Source: Setophaga petechia (lineage: Eukaryota > Chordata > Aves > Passeriformes > Parulidae). Taken from it: a DNA stretch of 64,000 nt. Shown here piece by piece: positions 49,701 to 60,749 of this stretch. Numbering within the stretch: position 1 is the stretch's first letter; every line of letters begins with the position of its first letter. A model generated the notes under the pieces. It ran no database searches and was not told where the DNA came from. It was given only the letters and a program-made list of their open reading frames with translations. Made by a program: the position numbers and the translations under genes. Where the stretch lies: positions 21,435,165 through 21,499,164 of the forward strand of contig JANCRA010000016.1 of assembly GCA_024362935.1 (NCBI GenBank), read 5' to 3'.

Positions 49701-52700
49701 TCGCAAGGAGAAAACCTTCTTGCTCACTAAACATCTCCTATCGTGTTCTAGAAGTTGCACAGAGGGCTGCAGTGTGTTCTGTAACAAGAAAAAGAAAGTT
49801 GTCTAAGACGCCTTCCTTTCAAGTATTAATGTGAAGGGAAAGGCAAGAGAGTGGGAAAGTACTGTTTTCTAGCACTTTGCAAGCTGCTAACACAATCCCA
49901 GTGCTGTGTAGCAATTAGCTTGTCAGTGCACGGCAGTAAGTGTTTCTTGATACCTACATCTGAGCAAATAGCTTTTTCACTTTGTCTCGCAGGGGGAAAA
50001 CGTTGCTGCTCACTAAACAACTTCCATCGTGTTGTAGATGTTGCAGAGAGGGCTGCAGAGTTTTTTGACACAAGAAAAAGAAAGTTGTCTAAGATGCCTT
50101 CCTTTCAAGTATTAATGTGAAGGGAAAGGCAAGAGAGTGGGAAAGTACTGTTTTCTAGCACTTTGCAGGCTGCTAACACAATCCCAGTGCTGTGTACGAA
50201 TTAACTTGTCACTGCACTGCAGTAAGGGTGTCTTGTCACCTATATCTAAGCAAAAAGCTTTTTCACTATGTCTCGCAAGGAGAAAACCTTCTTGCTCACT
50301 AAACATTTCCTATCGTGTTCCAGAAGTTGCACAGAGGGCTGCAGTGTGTTTTGACACAAGAAAAAGAAAGTTGTCTAAGACGCCTTCCTTTCAAGTATTA
50401 ATGTGAAGGGAAAGGCAAGAGAGTGGGAAAGTACTGTTTTCTAGCACTTTGCAAGCTGCTAACACAATCCCAGTGCTGTGTAGCAATTAGCTTGTCAGTG
50501 CACGGCAGTAAGTGTTTCTTGATACCTACATCTGAGCAAATAGCTTTTTCACTTTGTCTCGCAAGGGGAAAACGTTGCTGCTCACTAAACAACTTCCATC
50601 GTGTTGTAGAAGTTGCACACACGGCTGCAGTGTGTTTTGCAAAATGTAAAAGAAAGTTGTCTAAGACGCCTTCCTTTCAAGTATTAATGTGAAGGGAAAG
50701 GCAAGAGAGTGGGAAAGTACTGTTTTCTAGCACTTTGCAAGCTGCTAACAGAGTCCTAGCGCTGTGTAGCAGTTAGCTGTTCAGTGCACTGCAGTAAGTG
50801 TTTCTTGTCACCTACATCTAAGCAAAAAGCTTTTACACTATGTCTCGCAAGGAGAAAACCTTCCTGCTCACTAAACAACTTCCATCGTGTTGTAGATGTT
50901 GCAGAGAGGGCTGCAGAGTTTTTTGACACAAGAAAAAGAAAGTTGTCTAAGATGCCTTCCTTTCAAGTATTAATGTGAAGGGAAAGGCAAGAGAGTGGGA
51001 AAGTACTGTTTTCTAGCACTTTGCAGGCTGCTAACACAATCGCAGTGCTGTGTAGCAGTTAGCTTTTCAGTGCACTGCAGTAAGTGTTTCTTCTCACCTA
51101 CATCTAAGCAAATAGCTTTTTCACTATGTCTCGCAAGGAGAAAACCTTCTTGCTCACTAAACATCTCCTATCGTGTTCTAGAAGTTGCACAGAGGGCTGC
51201 AGTGTGTTCTGTAACAAGAAAAAGAAAGTTGTCTAAGACGCCTTCCTTTCAAGTATTAATGTGAAGGGAAAGGCAAGAGAGTGGGAAAGTACTGTTTTCT
51301 AGCACTTTGCAAGCTGCTAACACAATCCCAGTGCTGTGTAGCAATTAGCTTGTCAGTGCACGGCAGTAAGTGTTTCTTGATACCTACATCTGAGCAAATA
51401 GCTTTTTCACTTTGTCTCGCAAGGGGAAAACGTTGCTGCTCACTAAACAACTTCCATCATGTTGTAGAAGTTCCACAGAGGGCTGCAGTGTGTTTTGCAA
51501 AATGTAAAAGAAAGTTGTCTAAGACGCCTTCCTTTCAAGTATTAATGTGAAGGGAAAGGCAAGAGAGTGGGAAAGTACTGTTTTCTAGCACTTTGCAAGC
51601 TGCTAACACAGTCCTAGTGCTGTGTAGCAGTTAGCTGTTCAGTGCACTGCAGTAAGTGTTTCTTGTCACCTACATCTAAGCAAATAGCTTTTTCACTATG
51701 TCTCGCAAGGAGAAAACCTTCCTGCTCACTAAACATCTCCTATCGTGTTCTAGAAGTTGCACAGAGGGCTGCAGTGTGTTCTGTAACAAGAAAAAGAAAG
51801 TTGTCTAAGACGCCTTCCTTTCAAGTATTAATGTGAAGGGAAAGGCAAGAGAGTGGGAAAGTACTGTTTTCTAGCACTTTGCAAGCTGCTAACACAATCC
51901 CAGTTCTGTGTAGCAATTAGCTGTTCAGTGTCATGCAGTAACTGTTTCTTGTCACCTACATATAAGCAAATAGCTTTTTCACTATGTCTCGCAAGGAGAA
52001 AACCTTCCTGCTCACTAAACAACTTCCATCGTGTTGTAGATGTTGCAGAGAGGGCTGCAGAGTTTTTTGACACAAGAAAAAGAAAGTTCTCTAAGATGCC
52101 TTCCTTTCAAGTATTAATGTGAAGGGAAAGGCAAGAGAGTGGGAAAGTACTGTTTTAGAGCACTTTGCAGGCTGCTAACACAGTCCTAGTGCTGTGTAGC
52201 AGTTACCTGTTCAGTGCACTGCAGTATGTGTTTCTTGTCACCTACATCTAAGCAAAAAGCTTGTTCACTATGTCTCGCAAGGAGAAAACCTTCTTGCTCA
52301 CTAAACATTTCCTATCGTGTTCCAGAAGTTGCACAGAGGGCTGCAGTGTGTTTTGACACAAGAAAAAGAAAGTTGTCTAAGACGCCTTCCTTTCAAGTAT
52401 TAATGTGAAGGGAAAGGCAAGAGAGTGGGAAAGTACTGTTTTCTAGCACTTTGCAAGCTGCTAACACAGTCCTAGTGCTGTGTAGCAGTTATCTGTTCAG
52501 TGAACTGCAGTAAGTGTTTCTTGTCACCTACATCTAAGCAAAAAGCTTTTTCACTATGTCTCGCAAGGAGAAAACCTTCCTGCTCACTAAACAACTTCCA
52601 TCGTGTTGTAGATGTTGCAGAGAGGGCTGCAGAGTTTTTTGACACAAGAAAAAGAAAGTTGTCTAAGATGCCTTCCTTTCAAGTATTAATGTGAAGGGAA

Positions 52701-52718
52701 AGGCAAGAGAGTGGGAAA

Positions 52719-55330
52719 GTACTGTTTTCTAGCACTTTGCAGGCTGCTAACACAATCCCAGTGCTGTGTACCAATTAACTTGTCACTGCACTGCAGTAAG
52801 GGTTTCTTGTCACCTATATCTAAGCAAAAAGCTTTTTCACTATGTCTCGCAAGGAGAAAACCTTCTTGCTCACTAAACATTTCCTATCGTGTTCCAGAAG
52901 TTGCACAGAGGGCTGCAGTGTGTTTTGACACAAGAAAAAGAAAGTTGTCTAAGACGCCTTCCATTCAAGTATTAATGTGAAGTGAAAGGCAAGAGAGTGG
53001 GAAAGTACTGTTTTCTAGCACTCTGCAAGCTGCTAACACAATCGCAGTGCTGTGTAGCAATTAGATTGTCAGTGCACGGCAGTAAGTGTTTCTTGATACC
53101 TACATCTGAGCAAATAGCTTTTTCACTTTGTCTCGCAAGGGGAAAACGTTGCTGCTCACTAAACAACTTCCATCGTGTTGTAGAAGTTGCACAGACGGCT
53201 GCAGTGTGTTTTGCAAAATGTAAAAGAAAGTTGTCTAAGACGCCTTCCTTTCAAGTATTAATGTGAAGGGAAAGGCAAGAGAGTGGGAAAGTACTGTTTT
53301 CTAGCACTTTGCAAGCTGCTAACACTGTCCTAGTGCTGTGTAGCAGTTAGCTGTTCATTGCACTGCAGTAAGAGTTTCTTGTCACCTACATCTAAGCAAA
53401 AAGCTTTTTCACTATGTCTCGCAAGGAGAAAACCTTCCTGCTCACTAAACAACTTCCATCGTGTTGTAGATGTTGCAGAGAGGGCTGCAGAGTTTTTTGA
53501 CATAAGAAAAAGAAAGTTGTCTAAGATGCCTTCCTTTCAAGTATTAATGTGAAGGGAAAGGCAAGAGAGTGGGAAAGTACTGTTTTCTAGCACTTTGCAG
53601 GCTGCTAACACAATCGCAGTGCTGTGTAGCAGTTAGCTTTTCAGTGCACTGCAGTAAGTGTTTCTTCTCACCTACATCTAAGCAAATATCTTTTTCAATA
53701 TGTCTCGCAAGGAGAAAATCTTCTTGCTCACTAAACATCTCCTATCGTGTTCTAGAAGTTGCACAGAGGGCTGCAGTGTGTTCTGTAACAAGAAAAAGAA
53801 AGTTGTCTAAGACGCCTTCCTTTCAAGTATTAATGTGAAGGGAAAGGCAAGAGAGTGGGAAAGTACTGTTTTCTAGCACTTTGCAAGCTGCTAACACAAT
53901 CCCAGTTCTGTGTAGCAATTAGCTGTTCAGTGCACTGCAGCAAGTGTTTCTTGTCACCTACATCTAAGCAAAAAGCTTTTTCACTATGTCTCGCAAGGAG
54001 AAAACCTTCCTGCTCACTAAACAACTTCCATCGTGTTGTAGATGTTGCAGAGAGGGCTGCAGAGTTTTTTGACACAAGAAAAAGAAAGTTGTCTAAGATG
54101 CCTTCCTTTCAAGTATTAATGTGAAGGGAAAGGCAAGAGAGTGGGAAAGTACTGTTTTCTAGCACTTTGCAGGCTGCTAACACAATCCCAGTGCTGTGTA
54201 CCAATTAACTTGTCACTGAACTGCAGTAAGGGTTTCTTGTCACCTATATCTAAGCAAAAAGCTTTTTCACTATGTCTCGCAAGGAGAAAACCTTCTTGCT
54301 CACTAAACATTTCCTATCGTGTTCCAGAAGTTGCACAGAGGGCTGCAGTGTGTTTTGACACAAGAAAAAGAAAGTTGTCTAAGACGCCTTCCATTAAAGT
54401 ATTAATGTGAAGTGAAAGGCAAGAGAGTGGGAAAGTACTGTTTTCTAGCACTCTGCAAGCTGCTAACACAATCGCAGTGCTGTGTAGCAATTAGCTTGTC
54501 AGTGCACGGCAGTAAGTGTTTCTTGATACCTACATCTGAGCAAATAGCTTTTTCACTTTGTCTCGCAAGGGGAAAACGTTGCTGCTCACTAAACAACTTC
54601 CATCGTGTTGTAGAAGTTGCACAGACGGCTGCAGTGTGTTTTGCAAAATGTAAAAGAAAGTTGTCTAAGACGCCTTCCTTTCAAGTATTAATGTGAAGGG
54701 AAAGGCAAGAGAGTGGGAAAGTACTGTTTTCTAGCACTTTGCAAGCTGCTAACACTGTCCTAGTGCTGTGTAGCAGTTAGCTGTTCATTGCACTGCCGTA
54801 AGAGTTTCTTGTCACCTACATCTAAGCAAAAAGCTTTTTCACTATGTCTCGCAAGGAGAAAACCTTCCTGCTCACTAAACAACTTCCATCGTGTTGTAGA
54901 TGTTGCAGAGAGGGCTGCAGAGTTTTTTGACATAAGAAAAAGAAAGTTGTCTAAGATGCCTCCCTTTCAAGTATTAATGTGAAGGGAAAGGCAAGAGAGT
55001 GGGAAAGTACTGTTTTCTAGCACTTTGCAGGCTGCTAACACAATCGCAGTGCTGTGTAGCAGTTAGCTTTTCAGTGCACTTCAGTAAGTGTTTCTTCTCA
55101 CCTACATCTAAGCAAATATCTTTTTCAATATGTCTCGCCAGGAGAAAATCTTCTTGCTCACTAAACATCTCCTATCGTGTTCTAGAAGTTGCACAGAGGG
55201 CTGCAGTGTGTTCTGTAACAAGAAAAAGAAAGTTGTCTAAGACGCCTTCCTTTCAAGTATTAATGTGAAGGGAAAGGCAAGAGAGTGGGAAAGTACTGTT
55301 TTCTAGCACTTTGCAAGCTGCTAACACAAT
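52719..55330 (+). repeat. 5-monomer tandem duplication near the right end (2 x about 1430 bp)
   Basis: 52719-54148 and 54149-about 55330 share rare changes at a 1430-bp offset: TGTGAAGTGAAAGG (52976 and 54406), CACTGTCCTAG (53323 and 54753), GTTCATTGCACTG (53352 and 54782) and AATATCTTTTTCAATATG (near 53684 and 55114). Private differences include TTAGATTGTC (53061) against TTAGCTTGTC. Confidence 0.8.
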
Positions 55331-58300
55331 CCCAGTTCTGTGTAGCAGTTAGCTGTTCAGTGCACTGCAGTAAGTGTTTCTTGCACCTACATCTAAGCAA
55401 ATAGCTTTTTCACTATGTCTCGCAAGGAGAAAACCTTCCTGCTCACTAAACAACTTCCATCGTGTTGTAGATGTTGCAGAGAGGGCTGCAGAGTTTTTTG
55501 ACACAAGAAAAAGAAAGTTGTCTAAGATGCCTTCCTTTCAAGTATTAATGTGAAGGGAAAGGAAAGAGAGTGGGAAAGTACTGTTTTCTAGCACTTTGCA
55601 GGCTGCTAACACAATCCCAGTGCTGTGTACCAATTAACTTGTCACTGCACTGCAGTAAGGGTGTCTTGTCACCTATATCTAAGCAAAAAGCTTTTTCACT
55701 ATGTCTCGCAAGGAGAAAACCTTCTTGCTCACTAAACATTTCCTATCGTGTTCCAGAAGTTGCACAGAGGGCTGCAGTGTGTTTTGACACAAGAAAAAGA
55801 AAGTTGTCTAAGACGCCTTCCTTTCAAGTATTAATGTGAAGGGAAAGGCAAGAGAGTGGGAAAGTACTGTTTTCTAGCACTTTGCAAGCTGCTAACACAA
55901 TCCCAGTGCTGTGTAGCAATTAGCTTGTCAGTGCACGGCAGTAAGTGTTTCTTGATACCTACATCTGAGCAAATAGCTTTTTCACTTTGTCTCGCAAGGG
56001 GAAAACGTTGCTGCTCACTAAACAACTTCCATCGTGTTGTAGAAGTGGCACAGAGGGCTGCAGTGTGTTTTGCAAAATGTAAAAGAAAGTTGTCTAAGAC
56101 GCCTTCCTTTCAAGTATTAATGTGAAGGGAAAGGCAAGAGAGTGGGAAAGTACTGGTTTCTAGCACTTTGCAAGCTGCTAACACAATCCCTGTTCTGTGT
56201 AGCAATTAGCTGTTCAGTGCACTGCAGTAAGTGTTTCTTGTCACCTACATCTAAGCAAAAAGCTTTTTCACTATGTCTCGCAAGGAGAAAACCTTCCTGC
56301 TCACTAAACAACATCCATCGTGTTGTAGATGTTGCAGAGAGGGCTGCAGAGTTTTTTGACACAAGAAAAAGAAAGTTGTCTAAGATGCCTTCCTTTCAAG
56401 TATTAATGTGAAGGGAAAGGCAAGAGAGTGGGAAAGTACTGTTTTCTAGCACTTTGCAGGCTGCTAACACAATCCCAGTGCTGTGTACCAATTAACTTGT
56501 CACTGCACTGCAGTAAGGGTTTCTTGTCACCTATATCTAAGCAAAAAGCTTTTTCACTATGTCTCGCAAGGAGAAAACCTTCTTGCTCACTAAACATTTC
56601 CTATCGTGTTCCAGAAGTTGCACAGAGGGCTGCAGTGTGTTTTGACACAAGAAAAAGAAAGTTGTCTAAGACGCCTTCCATTCAAGTATTAATGTGAAGT
56701 GAAAGGCAAGAGAGTGGGAAAGTACTGTTTTCTAGCACTCTGCAAGCTGCTAACACAATCGCAGTGTAGTGTAGCAATTAGCTTGTCAGTGCACGGCAGT
56801 AAGTGTTTCTTGATACCTACATCTGAGCAAATAGCTTTTTCACTTTGTCTCGCAAGGGGAAAACGTTGCTGCTCACTAAACAACTTCCATCGTGTTGTAG
56901 AAGTTGCACACACGGCTGCAGTGTGTTTTGCAAAATGTAAAAGAAAGTTGTCTAAGACGCCTTCCTTTCAAGTATTAATGTGAAGGGAAAGGCAAGAGAG
57001 TGGGAAAGTACTGTTTTCTAGCACTTTGCAAGCTGCTAACACAGTCCTAGTGCTGTGTAGCAGTTAGCTGTTCAGTGCACTGCAGTAAGAGTTTCTTGTC
57101 ACCTACATCTAAGCAAAAAGCTTTTTCACTATGTCTCGCAAGGAGAAAACCTTCCTGCTCACTAAACAACTTCCATCGTGTTGTAGATGTTGCAGAGAGG
57201 GCTGCAGAGTTTTTTGACATAAGAAAAAGAAAGTTGTCTAAGATGCCTTCCTTTCAAGTATTAATGTGAAGGGAAAGGCAAGAGAGTGGGAAAGTACTGT
57301 TTTCTAGCACTTTGCAGGCTGCTAACACAATCGCAGTGCTGTGTACCAGTTAGCTTTTCAGTGCACTGCAGTAAGTGTTTCTTCTCACCTACATCTAAGC
57401 AAATAGCTTTTTCACTATGTCTCGTAAGGAGAAAACGTTCTTGCTCACTAAACATCTCCTATCGTGTTCTAGAAGTTGCACAGAGGGCTGCAGTGTGTTC
57501 TGTAACAAGAAAAAGAAAGTTGTCTAAGACGCCTTCCTTTCAAGTATTAATGTGAAGGGAAAGGCAAGAGAGTGGGAAAGTACTGTTTTCTAGCACTTTG
57601 CAAGCTGCTAACACAATCCCAGTTCTGTGTAGCAATTAGCTGTTCAGTGCACTGCAGTAAGTGTTTCTTGTCACCTACATCTAAGCAAATAGCTTTTTCA
57701 CTATGTCTCGCAAGGAGAAAACCTTCCTGCTCACTAAACAACTTCCATCGTGTTGTAGATGTTGCAGAGAGGGCTGCAGAGTTTTTTGACACAAGAAAAA
57801 GAAAGTTGTCTAAGATGCCTTCCTTTCAAGTATTAATGTGAAGGGAAAGGCAAGAGAGTGGGAAAGTACTGTTTTCTAGCACTTTGCAGGCTGCTAACAC
57901 AATCCCAGTGCTGTGTACCAATTAACTTGTCACTGCACTGCAGTAAGGGTTTCTTGTCACCTATATCTAAGCAAAAAGCTTTTTCACTATGTCTCGCAAG
58001 GAGAAAACCTTCTTGCTCACTAAACATTTCCTATCGTGTTCCAGAAGTTGCACAGAGGGCTGCAGTGTGTTTTGACACAAGAAAAAGAAAGTTGTCTAAG
58101 ACGCCTTCCATTCAAGTATTAATGTGAAGGGAAAGGCAAGAGAGTGGGAAAGTACTGTTTTCTAGCACTTTGCAAGCTGCTAACACAATCCCAGTGCTGT
58201 GTAGCAATTAGCTTGTCAGTGCACGGCAGTAAGTGTTTCTTGATACCTACATCTGAGCAAGTAGCTTTTTCACTTTGTCTCGCAAGGGGAAAACGTTGCT

Positions 58301-60164
58301 GCTCACTAAACAACTTCCATCGTGTTGTAGAAGTTGCACAGACGGCTGCAGTGTGTTTTGCAAAATGTAAAAGAAAGTTGTCTAAGACGCCTTCCTTTCA
58401 AGTATTAATGTGAAGGGAAAGGCAAGAGAGTGGGAAAGTACTGTTTTCTAGCACTTTGCAAGCTGCTAACTCAGTCCTAGTGCTGTGTAGCAGTTAGCTG
58501 TTCAGTGCACTGCAGTAAGTGTTTCTTGTCACCTACATCTAAGCAAATAGCTTTTTCACTATGTCTCGCAAGGAGAAAACCTTCCTGCTCACTAAACAAC
58601 TTCCATCGTGTTGTAGATGTTGCAGAGAGGGCTGCAGAGTTTTTTGACACAAGAAAAAGAAAGTTGTCTAAGATGCTTTCCTTTCAAGTATTAATGTGAA
58701 GGGAAAGGCAAGAGAGTGGGAAAGTACTGTTTTCTAGCACTTTGCAGGCTGCTAACACAATCCCAGTGCTGTGTAGCAGTTAGCTTTTCAGTGCACTGCA
58801 GTAAGTGTTTCTTCTCACCTACATCTAAGCAAATATCTTTTTCACTATGTCTCGCCAGGAGAAAATCTTCTTGCTCACTAAACATCTCCTATCGTGTTCT
58901 AGAAGTTGCACAGAGGGCTGCAGTGTGTTCTGTAACAAGAAAAAGAAAGTTGTCTAAGACGCCTTCCTTTCAAGTATTAATGTGAAGGGAAAGGCAAGAG
59001 AGTGGGAAAGTACTGTTTTCTAGCACTTTGCAAGCTGCTAACACAATCCCAGTTCTGTGTAGCAATTAGCTGTTCAGTGCACTGCAGTAAGTGTTTCTTG
59101 TCACCTACATCTAAGCAAATAGCTTTTTCACTATGTCTCGCAAGGAGAAAACCTTCCTGCTCACTAAACAACTTCCATCGTGTTGTAGATGTTGCAGAGA
59201 GGGCTGCAGAGTTTTTTGACACAAGAAAAAGAAAGTTGTCTAAGATGCCTTCCTTTCAAGTATTAATGTGAAGGGAAAGGCAAGAGAGTGGGAAAGTACT
59301 GTTTTCTAGCACTTTGCAGGCTGCTAACACAATCCCAGTGCTGTGTACCAATTAACTTGTCACTGCACTGCAGTAAGGGTTTCTTGTCACCTATATCTAA
59401 GCAAAAAGCTTTTTCACTATGTCTCGCAAGGAGAAAACCTTCTTGCTCACTAAACATTTCCTATCGTGTTCCAGAAGTTGCACAGAGGGCTGCAGTGTGT
59501 TTTGACACAAGAAAAAGAAAGTTGTCTAAGATGCCTTCCTTTCAAGTATTAATGTGAAGGGAAAGGCAAGAGAGTGGGAAAGTACTGTTTTCTAGCACTT
59601 TGCAGGCTGCTAACACAATCGCAGTGCTGTGTAGCAGTTAGCTTTTCAGTGCACTGCAGTAAGTGTTTCTTCTCACCTACATCTAAGCAAATAGCTTTTT
59701 CACTATGTCTCGCAAGGAGAAAACCTTCTTGCTCACTAAACATCTCCTATCGTGTTCTAGAAGTTGCACAGAGGGCTGCAGTGTGTTCTGTAACCAGAAA
59801 AAGAAAGTTGTCTAAGACGCCTTCCTTTCAAGTATTAATGTGAAGGGAAAGGCAAGAGAGTGGGAAAGTACTGTTTTCTAGCACTTTGCAAGCTGCTAAC
59901 ACAATCGCAGTGTGGCGGTGCTGAAGTCTGAGCCCGGCTGGCCCACAGCGTTGCACAGCACACAGCCTGTTGAGGGGCACGGGCAGCTGCAGATCCAGGA
60001 CCTCCGGCGGGAGCGAAGCTGGATAACACATGCCCCTTCCCAGAGCTCCCTCCACGTCAGTGGTGGAGGAGGCAGCTCCGGCAGGCTAGGCAGCAGTATC
60101 AGCAGCACGATCCAGAGAACGAAGAAGCAGACGCAAGGCGACAGTTCTCGGCAGCAGGGGAAGG

Positions 60165-60170
60165 TTTATT
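60165..60170 (-). terminator. LTR polyadenylation signal
   Basis: AATAAA in viral sense (TTTATT on the plus strand), about 70 bp after the TATA box. This spacing puts the signal in R, so viral transcripts would be cleaved near 60145. Confidence 0.8.
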
Positions 60171-60240
60171 GGAGAAGGAGAAGGGTATTGACAATGAGGA
60201 GGCTGCAGGGAACTGCCCCGAGGGGCGGGGTGAACAGAAA

Positions 60241-60247
60241 TTATATA
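60241..60247 (-). promoter_or_regulatory. LTR TATA box
   Basis: TATATAA in viral sense, in the middle of the LTR. A transcription start would be expected 25-30 bp further on, near 60215. A GC box (GGGGCGGGG on the plus strand, 60222-60230) lies between them. Confidence 0.8.
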
Positions 60248-60281
60248 GGGGGACCAGGGGGAGGTGGATCCCTTCCCCGGG

Positions 60282-60286
60282 CCAAT
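60282..60286. promoter_or_regulatory. LTR CCAAT box, proximal
   Basis: CCAAT on the plus strand (ATTGG in viral sense), about 35 bp upstream of the TATA box in viral orientation. NF-Y sites work in either orientation. Confidence 0.5.
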
Positions 60287-60364
60287 GAACATAATACTCA
60301 ACATAACAGACATGAAGTGGCAGCAAATAAAAGCACTAAAGGGGTGGGACAGCCTTCTCCTGCC

Positions 60365-60369
60365 CAATC
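60365..60369. promoter_or_regulatory. LTR CCAAT box, distal
   Basis: A second CCAAT on the plus strand (inside CCCAATCA), about 120 bp upstream of the TATA box in viral orientation. The pair suggests NF-Y-type activation of the LTR. Confidence 0.45.
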
Positions 60370-60554
60370 ACCCTCTGCCCTGGAGGGAATGTTCTAGGGA
60401 AAAGGCAGGGGCAGAGAGTGACAGGCAGGCAGGCTGACAACTCAAAAATGACAGGGAGGGGACAACTAGATACAAAAAGGCGGGAGTTGCTAAGTAACGA
60501 AATGACTGACAGCCCTGCAGGGAGAAAAACAGGGGGAGGGGAAGCCCGGCAAGC

Positions 60555-60562
60555 GCCATCTT
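60555..60562 (-). promoter_or_regulatory. YY1-like site in U3
   Basis: AAGATGGC in viral sense, followed by G, resembles the core of the YY1 motif found in several retroviral LTRs. It is a short match and could be chance. Confidence 0.3.
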
Positions 60563-60654
60563 AAGTAAGTAAACTTAATACATTACAATGCAATAAATTA
60601 AAATCCAACTGAACTGAAAAAGGGGGAGGGAGACTGCAGGGGCGCACCGCAACA

Positions 60655-60668
60655 TCTCCCTCTTTTTT
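60655..60668 (-). other. Polypurine tract
   Basis: The viral-sense run AAAAAAGAGGGAGA directly precedes the LTR start TGTTGCGG. This is the expected primer for plus-strand DNA synthesis, and it fixes the LTR's U3 end at 60654. Confidence 0.9.
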
Positions 60669-60749
60669 ACACAAAAATAAAAAAGAATAAACAAAGGGTC
60701 AATTCCTGGAAAGTGAAACTGAAGAATGTCCTTAAAAGTCCAAAAAATA
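60669..60749 (-). other. Short 3' untranslated stretch between env and polypurine tract
   Basis: About 80 T-rich bases (viral sense) between the env stop codon and the polypurine tract. No feature is seen in it. Confidence 0.6.

Larger units (their letters stand above)
1..59910 (+). repeat. Satellite DNA array, 286-bp monomer, with higher-order repeats
   Basis: The whole interval consists of head-to-tail copies of one AT-leaning monomer of 286 bp. I phased it on a recurring GTACTGTTTTCT start, which falls for example at 848, 1134, 1420, 1706 and 1992. No copy is inverted and no other element interrupts the array until the LTR at 59911. Monomers differ by small substitution sets that recur in mosaic combinations (CCCAGTTCTG, CGCAGTGCTG or CCTAGTGCTG near base 45; AAAAAGC or AAATAGC near base 120; three alternative tails near base 215), as expected of gene conversion and unequal crossing-over. 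Each monomer has short overlapping open frames on both strands, but 286 is not a multiple of three, so no frame runs through the array. I regard it as non-coding heterochromatic satellite. I do not recognise it as a named satellite family. Confidence 0.97.
32701..59910 (+). repeat. Leader-free satellite domain, about 95 monomers
   Basis: This run of about 27.2 kb holds 95 complete 286-bp monomers plus the first 43 bases of a 96th, which the LTR cuts at 59910. A few monomers are 1 bp short (TTCTTGCACC near 34504, 38220, 47659 and 55380), and one is 1 bp long (ACGGCTTGCAG near 41187). There is no CpG-rich cassette. The same monomer variants as in domain 1 are used but in other orders, with local 5-, 14- and 33-monomer correspondences. 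No gene or other element is visible. Confidence 0.93.
59911..60654 (-). mobile_element. 3' long terminal repeat (744 bp)
   Basis: In viral sense the LTR begins TGTTGCGGTG right after a polypurine tract and ends CACCGCCACA. The two ends form an imperfect inverted repeat (9 of 10 matching) with the canonical TG...CA. On the plus strand the left boundary abuts satellite sequence at 59910/59911. Inside are two CCAAT boxes, a TATA box and a poly(A) signal in the expected order, which places U3 at roughly 60654-60215, R at roughly 60215-60145, and a rather long U5 at about 60145-59911. The R boundaries are estimates from the TATA and AATAAA positions. A 161-codon open frame on the plus strand across the LTR is antisense and not considered a gene. 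Confidence 0.93.

Noticed and set aside
840..59843. Repeated open frames of 64-94 codons on the plus strand and 64-126 codons on the minus strand, about one pair per monomer
   Set aside because: They recur with the 286-bp period, overlap on both strands, break with 1-bp changes and cannot join because 286 is not a multiple of three. They look like by-products of low stop-codon density in the monomer, with no sign of protein-level selection.
1..59910. CRISPR array
   Set aside because: Units are 286 bp and repeated along their full length, with no short repeat and unique-spacer pattern. The context is eukaryotic satellite with a retrovirus.
1..59910. CENP-B boxes in the satellite
   Set aside because: I looked for the TTCG....A..CGGG pattern in ordinary monomers, the leader units and the CpG-rich block and found no match. 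TTCGAATAGTAATG in the leaders fails at the required positions.
59912..60397. 161-codon open frame on the plus strand across the LTR
   Set aside because: It is antisense to the viral LTR, starts at the LTR edge and has no recognisable domain. The strand-specific LTR signals (TATA, AATAAA, polypurine tract) all point the other way.
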